A model generated the notes under the pieces. The model saw only the letters and a program-made list of their open reading frames with translations, was not told the origin of the DNA and did no database searches. From Solen grandis (taxonomy: Eukaryota; Mollusca; Bivalvia; Adapedonta; Solenidae), in NCBI GenBank assembly GCA_021229015.1, contig CM037795.1, forward strand, positions 19,239,166 through 19,303,165: a DNA stretch of 64,000 nt, in the 5' to 3' direction. A program made the position numbers and the translations under genes. Shown one piece after another: positions 24,901-35,617 of this stretch; the stretch's first letter is position 1; each line of letters opens with the position of its first letter.

Positions 24901-27542
24901 TCAAAAGGCTGTAATTGTTTGACCTCTGCATCCTGCATCCTGGATGCAATATTTTCACTGTGGATGCAATGTTTTGATTTCAGTGCATCCACTGGATGCA
25001 TAAAATATATGAAAAATGCTATTGATATGAAAGTAGGATGCATACTTCCCATTTTGGGACTCATTAATTTTAGCCTAGCGAGTCCATGGAGATAGTTAGC
25101 AGAAACTGTAGAAAAATCACTGAAAAGGACGCCATCATTATAAAAAAAAAAAAAATTCACATCACCTCGAATGTCAATCAATGGATAACTTTCTTTCCCA
25201 ATCTCTTTACTAAATATATTTAGACAGTAAGGGGTTGTACATAAAAAGCTTGCGCTCGAGTAAATTGATATCGATTCGTTGAAATCATTTCTTTTTCAAA
25301 TGATCCCTCAAATCGGCCGTTAAGAGTGACCGCGCTTCTTAGAACATGAGTGACAATATAAAATAAAATGCCAGTCTTAAAGCTGGCCACTAGCACAAGT
25401 AACTTGATAATACAGGGAGTCTCTTAAACTGGCCCCCAATGTATATAGATCATGTTTTTAGTTTAAGATACTAATTCAGCGAAAATAGAGAACGCGCGTG
25501 TGTCATGGTGTTTATATTTGGTGTTGTTGTTTTATTTTCTTAAATAAAATTACATCAGTTTCTTAAATTGAATGTCTTTAACAAACGATATTGTCTTTTA
25601 ATTAGATATTAGTCAAATAGCGCGATGTAGAGCACTCAACTAAGTCATCGATACAAAAACCAGTAAAAAAAAAAAAAAAAAAAAAAAAGGGTTTCAAGAC
25701 AGTCAACACTTAAAATGAAAGGTTAAATATATAACAAGAAAGATGTACGTAATCAAAAAATTAGTTAAACGTCGGTTAATATATTTTTAGTAGTATCAAA
25801 CAGGATATAGATCCATGTTAACAACAGGAACATGCTGTTAAAAAAAGTCTAAAACTTTTTTTCTTTTTTCTACAGCAACAGGGAATTTCTAATAGCAATC
25901 CTTTGTTTCTAAACAAAAGAAAATGCGGGGAAAAAATCATACACTTTGTCAATCATGATTATCTTATAAATGATTATTGGGGATGTCGTCTTTTTTATAT
26001 AATAAAGATCTTTACAGAGCAAAATCTGAAGAAAAAAAGAAAAGTCGATTTCTAGTACTAACGCCGACAAATTATTTTTGCCATTAATATTGGGCGCGGT
26101 AACTTGATAACGAAAAAAAAAAAAAAAGAAAAAAGAAACTTACTTATACAGATGAGTAATTTAACACGTTATTGGGAAAAAAACATTTCAAGTGACAAAA
26201 CGACGATTCTTAAAGCTGCAATAAACATGCTACATGCATTAAGTAACTTAAAATTAAAAGCATTTATGGGAAATTAATCATTGAAAAGATAAATCATCTT
26301 TGACGGTATTAATTTACCGACTAATGATTCGTGTAACTCAGCGCTACTCCGTATGAGAAAAATCGCTGATGACGTGATTGAGTAGATATGCCGTCTGTTT
26401 TTTTGTTTTTTTTTTGTTGTTGCTTTTTTTTGTTTTTGTTTTTTTAGTGTAATGTCCCATCGTCAGTATATTGGTTATTTTGGAACCATTTTTCTTCTTG
26501 ATTTAATGCGGCCACACTGCAATATCGCCCCGGATGCCACACCCAGTCACAATATATTCTGACACCGGGCCACCTAGTCCTGGAACTGCCCTCATATGCT
26601 GAACGCTATTATGGAAAATATACCAACACCATTTTAACGACCTTAGTATATCGCAGTCGGGGATCAAACTCAAATCCCAGGTTAACCCTTTCCCTCATAG
26701 AGGAAACCATGAAAAGACCTATGCGAACAGCATAAAACCAGATCAGCCTGCGAGTAACTCGCAGGCTGATCAGGTTTTATGCTGTTCGCTGCTCCTCAGT
26801 GGTCTGGAAATGAGGACTTTATAATTAAATTTGGTAAGGTTTAACTGTGGTTTTCTGCAGATCAGGCTTTATGTGGTACCTATTGAGTGCGTCAAAATGA
26901 GTCTATATGAGGGAAAGGGTTAAGCATACAAGTTAAACCTTCAGACATTGCACCGAATAACGTCCTAAACTTCGTGCAACAAAATATTTGTATATGCAAA
27001 TATCTCAGATGTAGGATAGAACTATTCCTGTGATATTTTTTCTGTAAGTTATTATATACAAATACCGACCCCGATGGAGCGTCCGCCTCGGGAGCGGGAA
27101 GTCGTGGGTTCGATCCCCGGTCGCGACATACCAACGTGGTAAAAAATGGTATTGGTATAGCTCCCTTGCTTGGCGCTCAGCATGTACGGGTAGTTCCAGG
27201 ACTGGGTGACCCGATGTCAGGATGATGTGATTGGGTGTGGTATCATGCCACATGTCTGCGGCGTGATACTGCAGTATGACAGCACTATATCTATCTCAAG
27301 TAGACATATTCCTAAATGACTAAAATACAGTCGGTGGCGCGTTAAATCCAATAAACAAACACATAATGTACGAATAAGTAATCGGCAGACATTATGCAGG
27401 ACAACGTTCTTACTATATTGATATCATATTAGTCCGTATGAAGACAAGTGATCCGGGACTCAGGGAACCTACCTTGTGGCTGCGCCATCACGGACCACAA
27501 ACCAAGAACAAAGAGCCACAGGGCGGCTGGTATCTGCGCCAT
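15811..27542 (-). CDS. Pif/BMSP-like shell matrix protein: signal peptide, VWA, chitin-binding region
   Basis: Eight exons give roughly 585 residues: a signal peptide, a VWA domain with a complete MIDAS (DGSDS, the Thr of RTDLGL, ITDGRA), a Pro/Thr/Val-rich linker (about 186 residues), then peritrophin-A-like cysteine-rich exons. This order is that of the Pif97/BMSP family, secreted proteins that bind chitin and calcium carbonate in the shell matrix; the class is inferred from domain order. Seven splice junctions agree in phase only if one base is restored or dropped in each of three exons (near 21768, 20215-20250 and 17036). That means either assembly indels or a pseudogene. A laminin-G region, present in some relatives, is not seen and could lie in the gap at 15428-15527. 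Confidence 0.82.
16975..17176 (-). CDS. Pif-like exon 7: second chitin-binding segment, with a frame break
   Basis: DPCYHPALQSYQHPNNCRAY and WSCNTGG, then KRMCS and an immediate TGA. The reading resumes one frame over as DINCTDTCLDFGPLP. An extra base within 17036-17040 explains this, and removing it also makes the donor phase fit exon 8. Confidence 0.82.
17641..17832 (-). CDS. Pif-like exon 6: chitin-binding (peritrophin-A-like) segment
   Basis: Six cysteines in the order expected for this fold, with aromatic residues typical of chitin-binding domains: SCTEFYQCYEQNG, RCPFETLFDDQNVVC. It ends one base into a codon at a GTCAGT donor. Confidence 0.85.
18233..18790 (-). CDS. Pif-like exon 5: Pro/Thr/Val-rich linker
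   Basis: 186 residues without cysteines in an open frame across the whole exon, rich in Pro, Thr, Val and Ala (for example VATTVATPTAATTVTPATRR). Probably a flexible, possibly O-glycosylated spacer. It is bounded by a CAG acceptor and a GTAAGT donor. Confidence 0.82.
19607..19727 (-). CDS. Pif-like exon 4: end of VWA domain
   Basis: FPELVKIASTKSNAYHL and a following amphipathic helix are the usual VWA C-terminus. The exon ends at a GTAAGC donor one base into a codon, after a Ser-Cys-Ala. Confidence 0.85.
20180..20344 (-). CDS. Pif-like exon 3: VWA domain, middle, with a frame break
   Basis: Starts in phase as GRPGVLRIGVVITDGRA, with the third MIDAS motif. The exon is one base too long for the next junction. 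The end reads LGVWDDGIRDYQ in the shifted frame, which joins to FPELVKIAS as VWA domains do. The break lies between about 20215 and 20250; its exact place is ambiguous. Confidence 0.75.
21116..21290 (+). repeat. SINE family 3, near full length
   Basis: Lies in an intron of the Pif-like gene, in reverse to it. The A box is GTGGTCAAGTGGTAAAG, the B box is GGGTTAGAATCCC, and the body has AAGTACTGGTCCAAACC and ends near CCAATCAACG. Confidence 0.7.
21708..22006 (-). CDS. Pif-like exon 2: VWA domain, first part, with a frame break
   Basis: Opens with CRPTADVIFLLDGSDSIS (MIDAS residues D36, S38, S40 of the precursor). Past the CCC run at about 21768 the VWA sequence continues one frame over as EGSRTDLGLVKMEQMFGTD. 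One missing base in this homopolymer restores both the protein and the splice phase. Confidence 0.82.
22540..22935. repeat. Degenerate ATCGTATCGT-rich element, hAT-like end
   Basis: Dense short direct and inverted copies of CGATACGAT and ATCGTATCGT over 390 bp. It ends at GCCACACCTAATAGG, which resembles the inverted-repeat end of hAT-type elements. No transposase reading is present, and family assignment is tentative. Confidence 0.5.
23550..23605 (-). repeat. SINE family 1 fragment
   Basis: Shares GCGGCCTTACTG, TATCACGCCGTAGACATGTGGCATG-type sequence and the following CCAGTCA with the inverted family 1 body at 57790-57830. Confidence 0.5.
24225..24720. repeat. Second CGATACG-rich hAT-like remnant
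   Basis: CACGATACGTATCACG-type motifs at 24232-24330 and ATCGATGCATCGG / GATGCATGCATCGA motifs at 24600-24700 look like the two decayed ends of one element with an AT-rich centre. Confidence 0.4.
24890..25140 (+). repeat. Dispersed repeat with fossil coding signature (copy 2)
   Basis: Partner of 10880-11150 in inverted orientation. It also has an internal doublet of GTGGATGCAATGTTTT-like units (CTGGATGCAATATTTTCA, then GTGGATGCAATGTTTTGA). Confidence 0.6.
26505..26680 (-). repeat. SINE family 1, 5'-half fragment
   Basis: Inverted family 1 body and the beginning of the head (GGCCACACTGCAATATC, GACACCGGGCCACCTAGTCC, CAGTCGGGGATCAAA). It is interrupted at its head by the MITE at 26686. Confidence 0.65.
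26686..26919 (+). mobile_element. TTAA-flanked MITE, family A, copy 1
   Basis: 234 bp from CCCTTTCCCTCATAG to CTATATGAGGGAAAGGG, flanked by TTAA on both sides (26682-26685, 26920-26923). Terminal inverted repeats starting CCC with a TTAA target point to piggyBac-type mobilisation. A 67-nt palindrome fills 26723-26789. Confidence 0.85.
27063..27355 (+). repeat. SINE family 1, nearly full length
   Basis: The head keeps the anticodon-loop motif CGCCTCGGGAGCGGG and a B box GGGTTCGATCCC, but the A box is damaged. The body runs to GCGTTAAATCCAATAAACAAAC. It lies in intron 1 of the Pif-like gene, antisense to it. Confidence 0.8.
27473..27542 (-). CDS. Pif-like exon 1: signal peptide
   Basis: MAQIPAALWLFVLGLWSVMA is a clear secretion signal. 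It ends one base into a codon at a GTAGGT donor. A CAG acceptor touches the ATG, so a separate 5' UTR exon lies upstream. Confidence 0.85.
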
Positions 27543-28959
27543 CTGAAGAATTGAAAAATAAGTAACATTCATAGTTAATCGAGTTTAATGTCCAGTTGGA
27601 AACAAAGTTACGTTTGGCGACCAACGTGGGACCATTACAGTATACTGTTTTGTGGTTTCGTTGAAAACATAGCAATTTGTTTTCTGTATTGTAAATTCGG
27701 GGACGCCTTGTAAACGAGGGGTCCTGGGTTCGAGTCTCGGACTGGCTGCACATTTTTTGCACCTGGTTACAGTTTGTAGAACTTGTTCCCAAATCATGTC
27801 AATAGAAATAAGTTTGAACTTCGCAAATAACTGCTCATACTGAAATAATATTTTAAAGACGAAAAAGAAAATGATGTCACAAAAGAACGATAAAATTATT
27901 TTACATGCACCTTTTCATTTGATTCATGACCACAGATTATCGGTAATGTTCCTTATGCAAATGGAGGGTGTTAAATGGTTACGTACTTTATGCAACACTG
28001 AACTAAATAATCATGGTGAAATTTTGACAATGTTCAAGATTGATATGATGTAAATTTTTAGGGAACAAGGTACATGTTGTATTTCAAGTTTTATTGCCTC
28101 TTCCACGACCTCTCATGACCTGCATGACATGGCTGCCATTTATAATGAAGAAGTGATAATTAGTCAGTATAATCAGAGCTAATTAAAGCTCTGACAGGTC
28201 CGCGTCTAAGATGACAGAGGCGAGTAGGCGACGCGAATACCGACCAAAGACTTTTGTAATATAAATACAGGTCCGTCCGGGGTGTCATGTCTAAAATCAT
28301 TTATTTCTGAAGAAATATATCAATAGATTCTATCCGACTTAAAAGCCTCCTTAAAACTGTGATAAACACTTGATTTTATTTCAAATAGATCGATCTATTT
28401 GTGCATGGTAAAATAGAAAATAGAAAGGTGCTGATTTGAAATAAACCGCGGATAAGTTTAAACTTTAAGCGCTTCTGATTGACCACAAACTTAGGTTAAC
28501 TTCTAAGTATAAAGATCCGGGTCGTATCACAGAGCAACTTTAGTCGAATTTTTGCGATTGGTCAAAATAAGTTATTTTTGAAAGAGAGTATTTCTGCTTA
28601 TACATTGTGATTTAAGTAAGCCTATAATGGTAAATGTTTGTTCCTTTCATCCAGAAAATTGGCTACAAGTATATATTTTGAGAATTAAATATTTCATAAA
28701 ATACAGAATTTGTGAGAATTAGAGTCTGGTACTTTGACGCATGATATCAAGAATTGCAAAAACAACATAATATACCGAACATATAATGTAATATAATATA
28801 AGACAATCAATGGTAAAGTTTTATTGAGTTTGACTTATTGTTATAAATGATTGCTACAGAATAATCTTCTCTACGAGATCAACCTAATCATTAAGTGTAA
28901 ATTTTAATCATCAACCTTTTTCCCACCGATTACAAGTATCAGCCTGTATGATTTTATTA

Positions 28960-28969
28960 ATTAATTAAT

Positions 28970-29004
<35 letters not shown>

Positions 29005-29007
29005 TTG
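28960..29007. repeat. (TTTA)n microsatellite
   Basis: About ten perfect units after TTAA units. Confidence 0.93.
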
Positions 29008-30194
29008 CATTAATCATTAAAAGATACAATAATCGATCGGATAGGTACTTTACAGTGATAAATGGCGCCGTCAGTCACAACTTACAACTGACTGACAACC
29101 CTTGGGGTCTCCACCCCCTCAAATTCATGGAGAAAATGTCACTAGTAGTTCTGTATTACTCTGACGTCATCCTCTAAATTATCATACGTAACACGGTGTC
29201 AATGGGAATTACTCGGCAAATTACAAGTCTCGTAACATGGCCGAAGGGTTCCGATTGAGGGAAACGATTGCGCTTTGATGCAAAGCAGGAAGCGATAGAT
29301 TTTGCGACGCGACGTGGGTTGCCTCAAATTCTTGTTGTCAAATCTGAATCTATAACTGCTTAGTATTCTATTCCTCATAAATGAGACCAAACAAACACAG
29401 CCGTAGAACTGTTTTTGAGACGTAACAATTTGACAAGGTGGTTGAAGTTATCTGTCGCTGTGACTTTTAACCTACAAAGAATATTTAAACCTCTTTTGTC
29501 ATCATCGTCGAATAACTCATGGCTACTGGTTTCGCTTCTCTAAATACATCACAGAAAGTAACGCAACGACTTGACCGTTAGTGGCCGACGATGTATGTAA
29601 TAAATATTTGTGTTTATAAATTACATTGGTTAGCAACTTTTATATATTCCAGGTGTTGTGTACATAAAAAAGGGAGAGAAAAAAACAATGTCAGACGTTT
29701 GATAATCATTGAAAGACTGCTTATGAGGAACAGCTGGTTGAATCTAAGTTAAATAAGGCTACCCTTTGAAGTCTGAATATAAAGACAATAAGCCCTACAT
29801 GTACATGAATGTGTTTTTTCACTGATGACATTTCAAAATAAATAAATCGTAAATTATTTAATTATAATTTCTTTCCTTTGGTTTATTTGTCATAAAAATG
29901 GATTGCTTATATATCCTCTGACAAGCGTGCATCATAAACGTCAAGTTGACAACGTTACGGCAATTTTTTGACGTAGTCGTTTCAAATGATATATTTTCAA
30001 CACTTTTGTTCTCTGAAAACCACAAACAGTTGTTGTTTTCGATACGATTCAGTCAGTCTACTCGTTAATCCTCGGCATAACTCGGTAGAAACACAGGATA
30101 CGCTGACGTCATCAGCCTTATTCATATAGAGTATTATCGATAGAAATTTTTAAAAAAAACTACTCACTCTCGTAAATGTTGGTGAAGTCTTAGT

Positions 30195-30300
30195 TTCCTG
30201 ACAAATAAACCACGTGACACGTTCCGCAATATGGCGTCTCAGCGATTTTGTAAGTTCAGCCTATGTAGTTAGCGCATGCGCGAAGAGTAGATATGATCAG
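30195..30300 (+). promoter_or_regulatory. Possible CpG-type promoter with NRF-1-like and YY1-like sites
   Basis: Within 100 bp lie an E box (CCACGTGAC), CAATATGGCG (like the YY1 initiator-element motif), ATGGCGTCTCAG followed by TTTTGTAAGTT (a good splice donor), and AGCGCATGCGCGAA, a full NRF-1-type palindrome. Such clusters mark housekeeping promoters. The ATG-to-donor reading does not join in frame to the next known exon at 39868, so it may instead be a UTR exon or unrelated. Confidence 0.35.
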
Positions 30301-33300
30301 CCAAGTGAGGCAAATTAAAATAGAAATCTTAATATTGGTTTTATAATTCTAAATATAGTTTCAATACCGTCAAGGATGCTTGTGATTAGGAAATAACCGA
30401 TTTTTTTTTTTTTTTTTTTTTTTACAATCACGGATGGTTACATTTGGTGACCATGCGTCGGTAAATGGGTATTGATAGACGTAATTCACACATATAGATA
30501 AAAATCAAATTCTTAGTCCATAGCCATCTGTGAACGAGCTGCTTTGGACATAAGTTTCCTAATCTACGTAAAAAGGAGAAAAGAATGTCCAGTTTAGTCA
30601 TAATGACCGTACAAATACTGCATATGGTGTTTGCTTATAAGGGAAACGCTGGATGGCCAATGGTCAACGTCGTATGCCTGGCACCTTGACAACGTCTTCA
30701 AATTAATGGACGCTGGTGGGACGTGAAACGCAAATTAAACAAGACTTATGCAGTTTTGTGCAAACCTGGTATGACTTAATTAACACCAAACCTATTAACC
30801 TGAACATTCGTTCATTCATTTGATTTACGTTTGTGACGCGTGGAATTCATTTACGTTTTACACTGCCAACGCCATGCGTGATTGCTATGAATTTAAACCG
30901 TATTTTACGAGCTATGCATGTGTAATAAATTAAAACGCCAGCTTCATGTCCATTACTAATGTTCATTTCGGCACCATCCTATGCATTTTTTTACTTTGCC
31001 TATTTCCGGATTCCTCCGTATTTGCTCCTCGGAGGGAATACAGTCCAAAATGAAGGTTTTCCGTCAAACTCCGCCTCAGGAGTTACCTCCCCTTACACTT
31101 GTCGATAAAGTAACACAATCTCCTACGCAGTGATCTCCCCTTACAGGCCGTAGCGTAACCGGTGCGCGGAGTTTGAAAGTAACGTAGCGTGACGTAACCG
31201 GTGCGCGGAGTTTGGTTTTCCACAGGTCAATTTTTTTTCAGTCATTGATCCTAGTTTAAATAATGTGTAGGCATGTTTCTCTAAAAATATTTTTTCATTG
31301 GCTCTTTCACTGTTCGGATGAACTCATAGACCATTTCACCAGAGGATCGGCAAAGCCCAGTATAATTCGCTGATTTAAATTTACCGATCAGTGACTGGGG
31401 AAAAATCTCAAATGTATGTTTATCTCCCATTAAACAATGTGTGGAATCGTACACCAGCATTTAGATTAGGTGTTCAGGAAGGGCTCGTTGATTTACGTAG
31501 GTTTGCGTCTCATTTCGGAGTGAATTGGCCTATATTTTAAGGGATGATACATTTTACGAATACACTCACAAATTTGATATGCTCTTGAGACTTGACTATT
31601 CCATAGTTTCATTGGCAAGCCAAATATATTATTTTTGTTTAAACACCGCACGACAGACTCGTAAAGTAAGACTTAATCAGAATTACATCGTTTAATCCAC
31701 CGAATACAGTTAAAAAATGATTATCGAAGGCTCAGCGCAACATGTCATCAACTTGTTCATTAATACATAGAAGTTACGACCCTTTTACGCTGAGCCCTCT
31801 TTATCCAAGCACCTTGCCTAATGCGAGGTTTATACCAAGTCCCGACGCGAACAACAGACGGAGAATATGATAAAAAAAAACTACTCTCGGTATTCCGGAA
31901 CTCGCGATTTTCCGAACATCATACATTTTTTGAGGTAATGTCCCAATCCCTTTGCGGAACCATGATAAATACTCTCGATGTTTTGAAAAATCGCGATTTT
32001 TCGAACATTTTATTTATCTCCTATCAGTCCTCTGAAGATCGTACCTGATGTTCCTTTGTTTATAGCTTTTCCTATAAAATCATTGAAACAATAGTCAAGA
32101 AAAAATTATTTTTTTAGAATTTTGTCTCTAACAAAATAAAGTAATGTTTGAAAAACTCAGAAGGAATTGGTGTGTCTGTAACTCTTTCGAAGATCTAATA
32201 CTGGATTTGTGTATCACGTTTATCAAATACATTAGTTATATGACCTCTTTCTGTAAACATTTCGATGTTCCATTCACATGATATTTAGACTAGGTGTGTG
32301 TCACTTTTAGTGTTCCATTAAGGTAATCCATCCATTATCAAATTATAATAATGGTAAGGAGAGGACTCACATAGGCTATTAGTCTGTTGTCCAATCCTAT
32401 TCATTCTTGAATAAAATATGTATTAAATGAATAATTATGTTCTTCATATGCTTAAAAATACTTAAGTGCATATACATGTATATGCAAGCATCCTCTGATG
32501 TTGAGTTATTGGCTATTTTGCTCTAAGTCTTTAAAGGCTGGCATTCATTTTTAAATTCCCTGATCAAAATTTCATGATTGATGGAATACCTTAACTTTAA
32601 AAATAGAATCTGTTGCCACTATTTAGATACTTTATTAATAACAAATCATATTAATTGTTCCATAAACATAGTCATAACCTATTTGTTATCCATTGGTGCT
32701 CCGCTAACATAATACTTTCGGTGTTCCATTAACAAACGATTTCGATGTCCTATCTATACACTTTGTTTCTTTATCGGTGTTCCATTAATGAACCACTTTC
32801 GATGTTAACATGCTTCTTCCTTATTCCAATCACACACATATATATCTTACTTTTTCGAATTTCAATTAACATGCTGATAGAAAAGTTCCATAAACTAGAC
32901 AGGATATTCTATTTGTTGGTTCATTTCATTGACAACCTTAAACTTGGTTATGGTTTTTGCAAAGTCGTCAGATTTCATTTATCTAAATCAATTAATGACA
33001 CTAATTGTTTGTGACTCATGATCAATAAAATTGACAAAAATCAGATGAAGTTCAGTACACCTATCACGTGCATGTGTTAGGATCATGGTAGTTATGGCAG
33101 CCGTTTCCTGATGTATGGTTTTTACAACGACACCATCTGACATTGAAGTCTTTACTTTTGACACAGGTCGCATCTCAAACAAGAGTGAGCTGTCAATCGC
33201 TTTAACGAGCTTGAATGCTTTTGATACAAACCATTGTCAGCTCTTCTGATGTTCTGTTAAAGATTATATCAATTTTATTGTCTCAGTGTGTTTTAATAAT

Positions 33301-33573
33301 TAAACTTATTAATTTTATTTCGATTGGGAAACAAGTTCTTTTTATAAGCCTTTTCCGATATCGATATAAATTTTATAGTAATATGATACATATAAAACAT
33401 TTTGTATTTGACTTAAAATTCTTGGACTGATAGTCATATTATAAGATATACATTTATAATCATGTACATGCTTTTTACTTAACATTGCATTAAATCATAT
33501 ATACATGTAGGTTGTATCCTAATAGACTTACAAGCCGAGTGGAATTTAAAAAAAACAACAACTACTATTTATA

Positions 33574-33692
33574 TTCCTGGGTTGGACCAGTACTTAGCAG
33601 CTGGGAAGGCCATGGGTTCGAACCCACAACCTTCTAGACCGAAGTCGGGTATGTTACCACTGGACCTCGGTAGCCTTAGTTTTGCTACTGTG
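33574..33692 (-). repeat. SINE family 3, head and proximal body
   Basis: Inverted: the body motif TTCCTGGGTTGGACCAGTAC, then GGTTCGAACCCAC (B box) and TACCACTGGACCTCGGTAGCC (A-box side). Confidence 0.7.
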
Positions 33693-33961
33693 ATGTTTCC
33701 TTAATTTCATTATTTAATGAATACATTTATAAACGTGTGTATTAACTATATGTATTGTATTCATGAGGCATAAAAACTTAAATTATTTCTTACCAAATTT
33801 TAACTGCAAGGTTTTGCGTACTTTAAGGTACTGTCAAGGTAAAGTCAGTATTTACATAAATAGATTCTAATTTAAATAGTAGAATAACGATCAAGAGTGG
33901 CTTCGCTAAATATATTCTTTATATTTGAGACTTTTATGCAAAATTTTGGTACTAATTCACT

Positions 33962-33963
<2 letters not shown>

Positions 33964-33994
<31 letters not shown>

Positions 33995-34068
33995 AACTTA
34001 AACTATATTCAATAGAATCGTTCATCATGTCAGCAACATGAACGATAGGAATATTGTATCTTAATATG

Positions 34069-34104
<36 letters not shown>

Positions 34105-34154
34105 TTATGTTCTAAAAACAAAAGTTAAAAAAAATGTAAACTCTCAATATGATA

Positions 34155-34185
<31 letters not shown>
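33964..34185. repeat. Microsatellite cluster (TC)n, (AC)n, (TC)n
   Basis: Three dinucleotide runs at 33964-33993, 34070-34103 and 34154-34180, separated by about 60 bases of ordinary sequence. Confidence 0.93.
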
Positions 34186-34186
<1 letters not shown>

Positions 34187-35617
34187 GCTCTTAATAATTA
34201 TTAAATTACTAATAAAATAAAACGATCCTATCATAAAATATTTACAAAACCACACTGTTGAACCCTCTTCAGTATTCAACCGATGTCGTTGCACAGAATA
34301 TCAATTCCATTCAAAGTATTTTGGCACATCGGCAAAATAAATACCTTTGGCCATCAACAATATAGATATAACAAAGACAGTTCAGAAACGAAACAAAAAA
34401 AAGCATAAATATATATATGACACTTAGAATACAATATTAATGCTTTCACTATAATGTTGGTTTGGATATGTCTGTTCCTTGGCACGCAAAAGTGGTCCAA
34501 AGAACAGGTAGGAAGCGAAGTGACATTCCATCTTTATCCATAAAATTTTTAGCCTGGATAAAATTATCATGAAGGGGAAAAGAAAGATAAATAAAAGTAA
34601 GTTACCTTAGAATTTGAAATTAATTCTCAAATTTATTTCCGTAAATTTTCCCTTTCTGGCTCAAGTTCCAGCTGATCACGTGACTGTTAACAGCAGACGA
34701 CACTGCTCTTTCTTATGACGGCAATAAATAATTGTTCGTGAAGAGTCGTGATATTTTCTGTCACGGTTGACTTAGTAGTTTGGGATTCGGTTAAACGGAC
34801 AAAAATCCACCACGCGCACTAACGCACACGCACGCGCGTAAACCCCCTCTTTTTTTTAAATAAAAACATATACATAGATAGATGTCTCTATTTGAAAATC
34901 TGAAATATGAAGTCGACAGTCGCATTCAGGATCTAATAAAGTATTTTGTTGCTTTTCGGACACACTCGGGTGTTTCCGTGCTACATTTTATGACATATAC
35001 AAATAGTTACTTTTATCGCAGTTAGTTTAACATTTTTATTAGCTCTGGATGACACAGTAATGTCCTTGTCATTTGACAATAACGACCCAAAACGGCTGCA
35101 TAATTAGCTCACAATGTTTTAAAGACATTGTTGTTTTCATATATCTATTTTTAATAATTCGAACTCTTTTTTTGTCATGGTAGATAATAAGGTTCGACTT
35201 CTCTGTATTAGAAACGTAAACTCTCTGCTCATTTTGACTACATAATGGTTTATGGGGTCGCTAAGAAGGATCGACCAGGCGATGCATTTAAACATTATGG
35301 TTTCATATAAGATCAGGAAAAGTAACGTAAAATTTGATTTGTTTATATATTAAGAAGGGTTTTTCAATTGTTCCTTAAGGCTTTTTCCAGCCTCAATGTC
35401 GGCTATCTGATCCTCACTTGGATTGTCGATATAGCTATGAACAGTTTCCATACGTAGCGGCATCTTGATAAGAACAACTGTAAAGCTAACAGCATGTGAA
35501 AACCCTGTAGAATGAAAAGATGCTGTCAAGTTTCTGTCATTTCATATTTCAAGTAAATGAAATTTGACGTGCTTTGTGGTGGTATAAAAAGACGGGATGG
35601 TGTATAGTGTAGTTGTG

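Noticed and set aside
32988..33182. 64-codon minus-strand open frame with fairly protein-like composition
   Set aside because: No recognisable domain, no partner exon and no clear splice sites; left as unproven.
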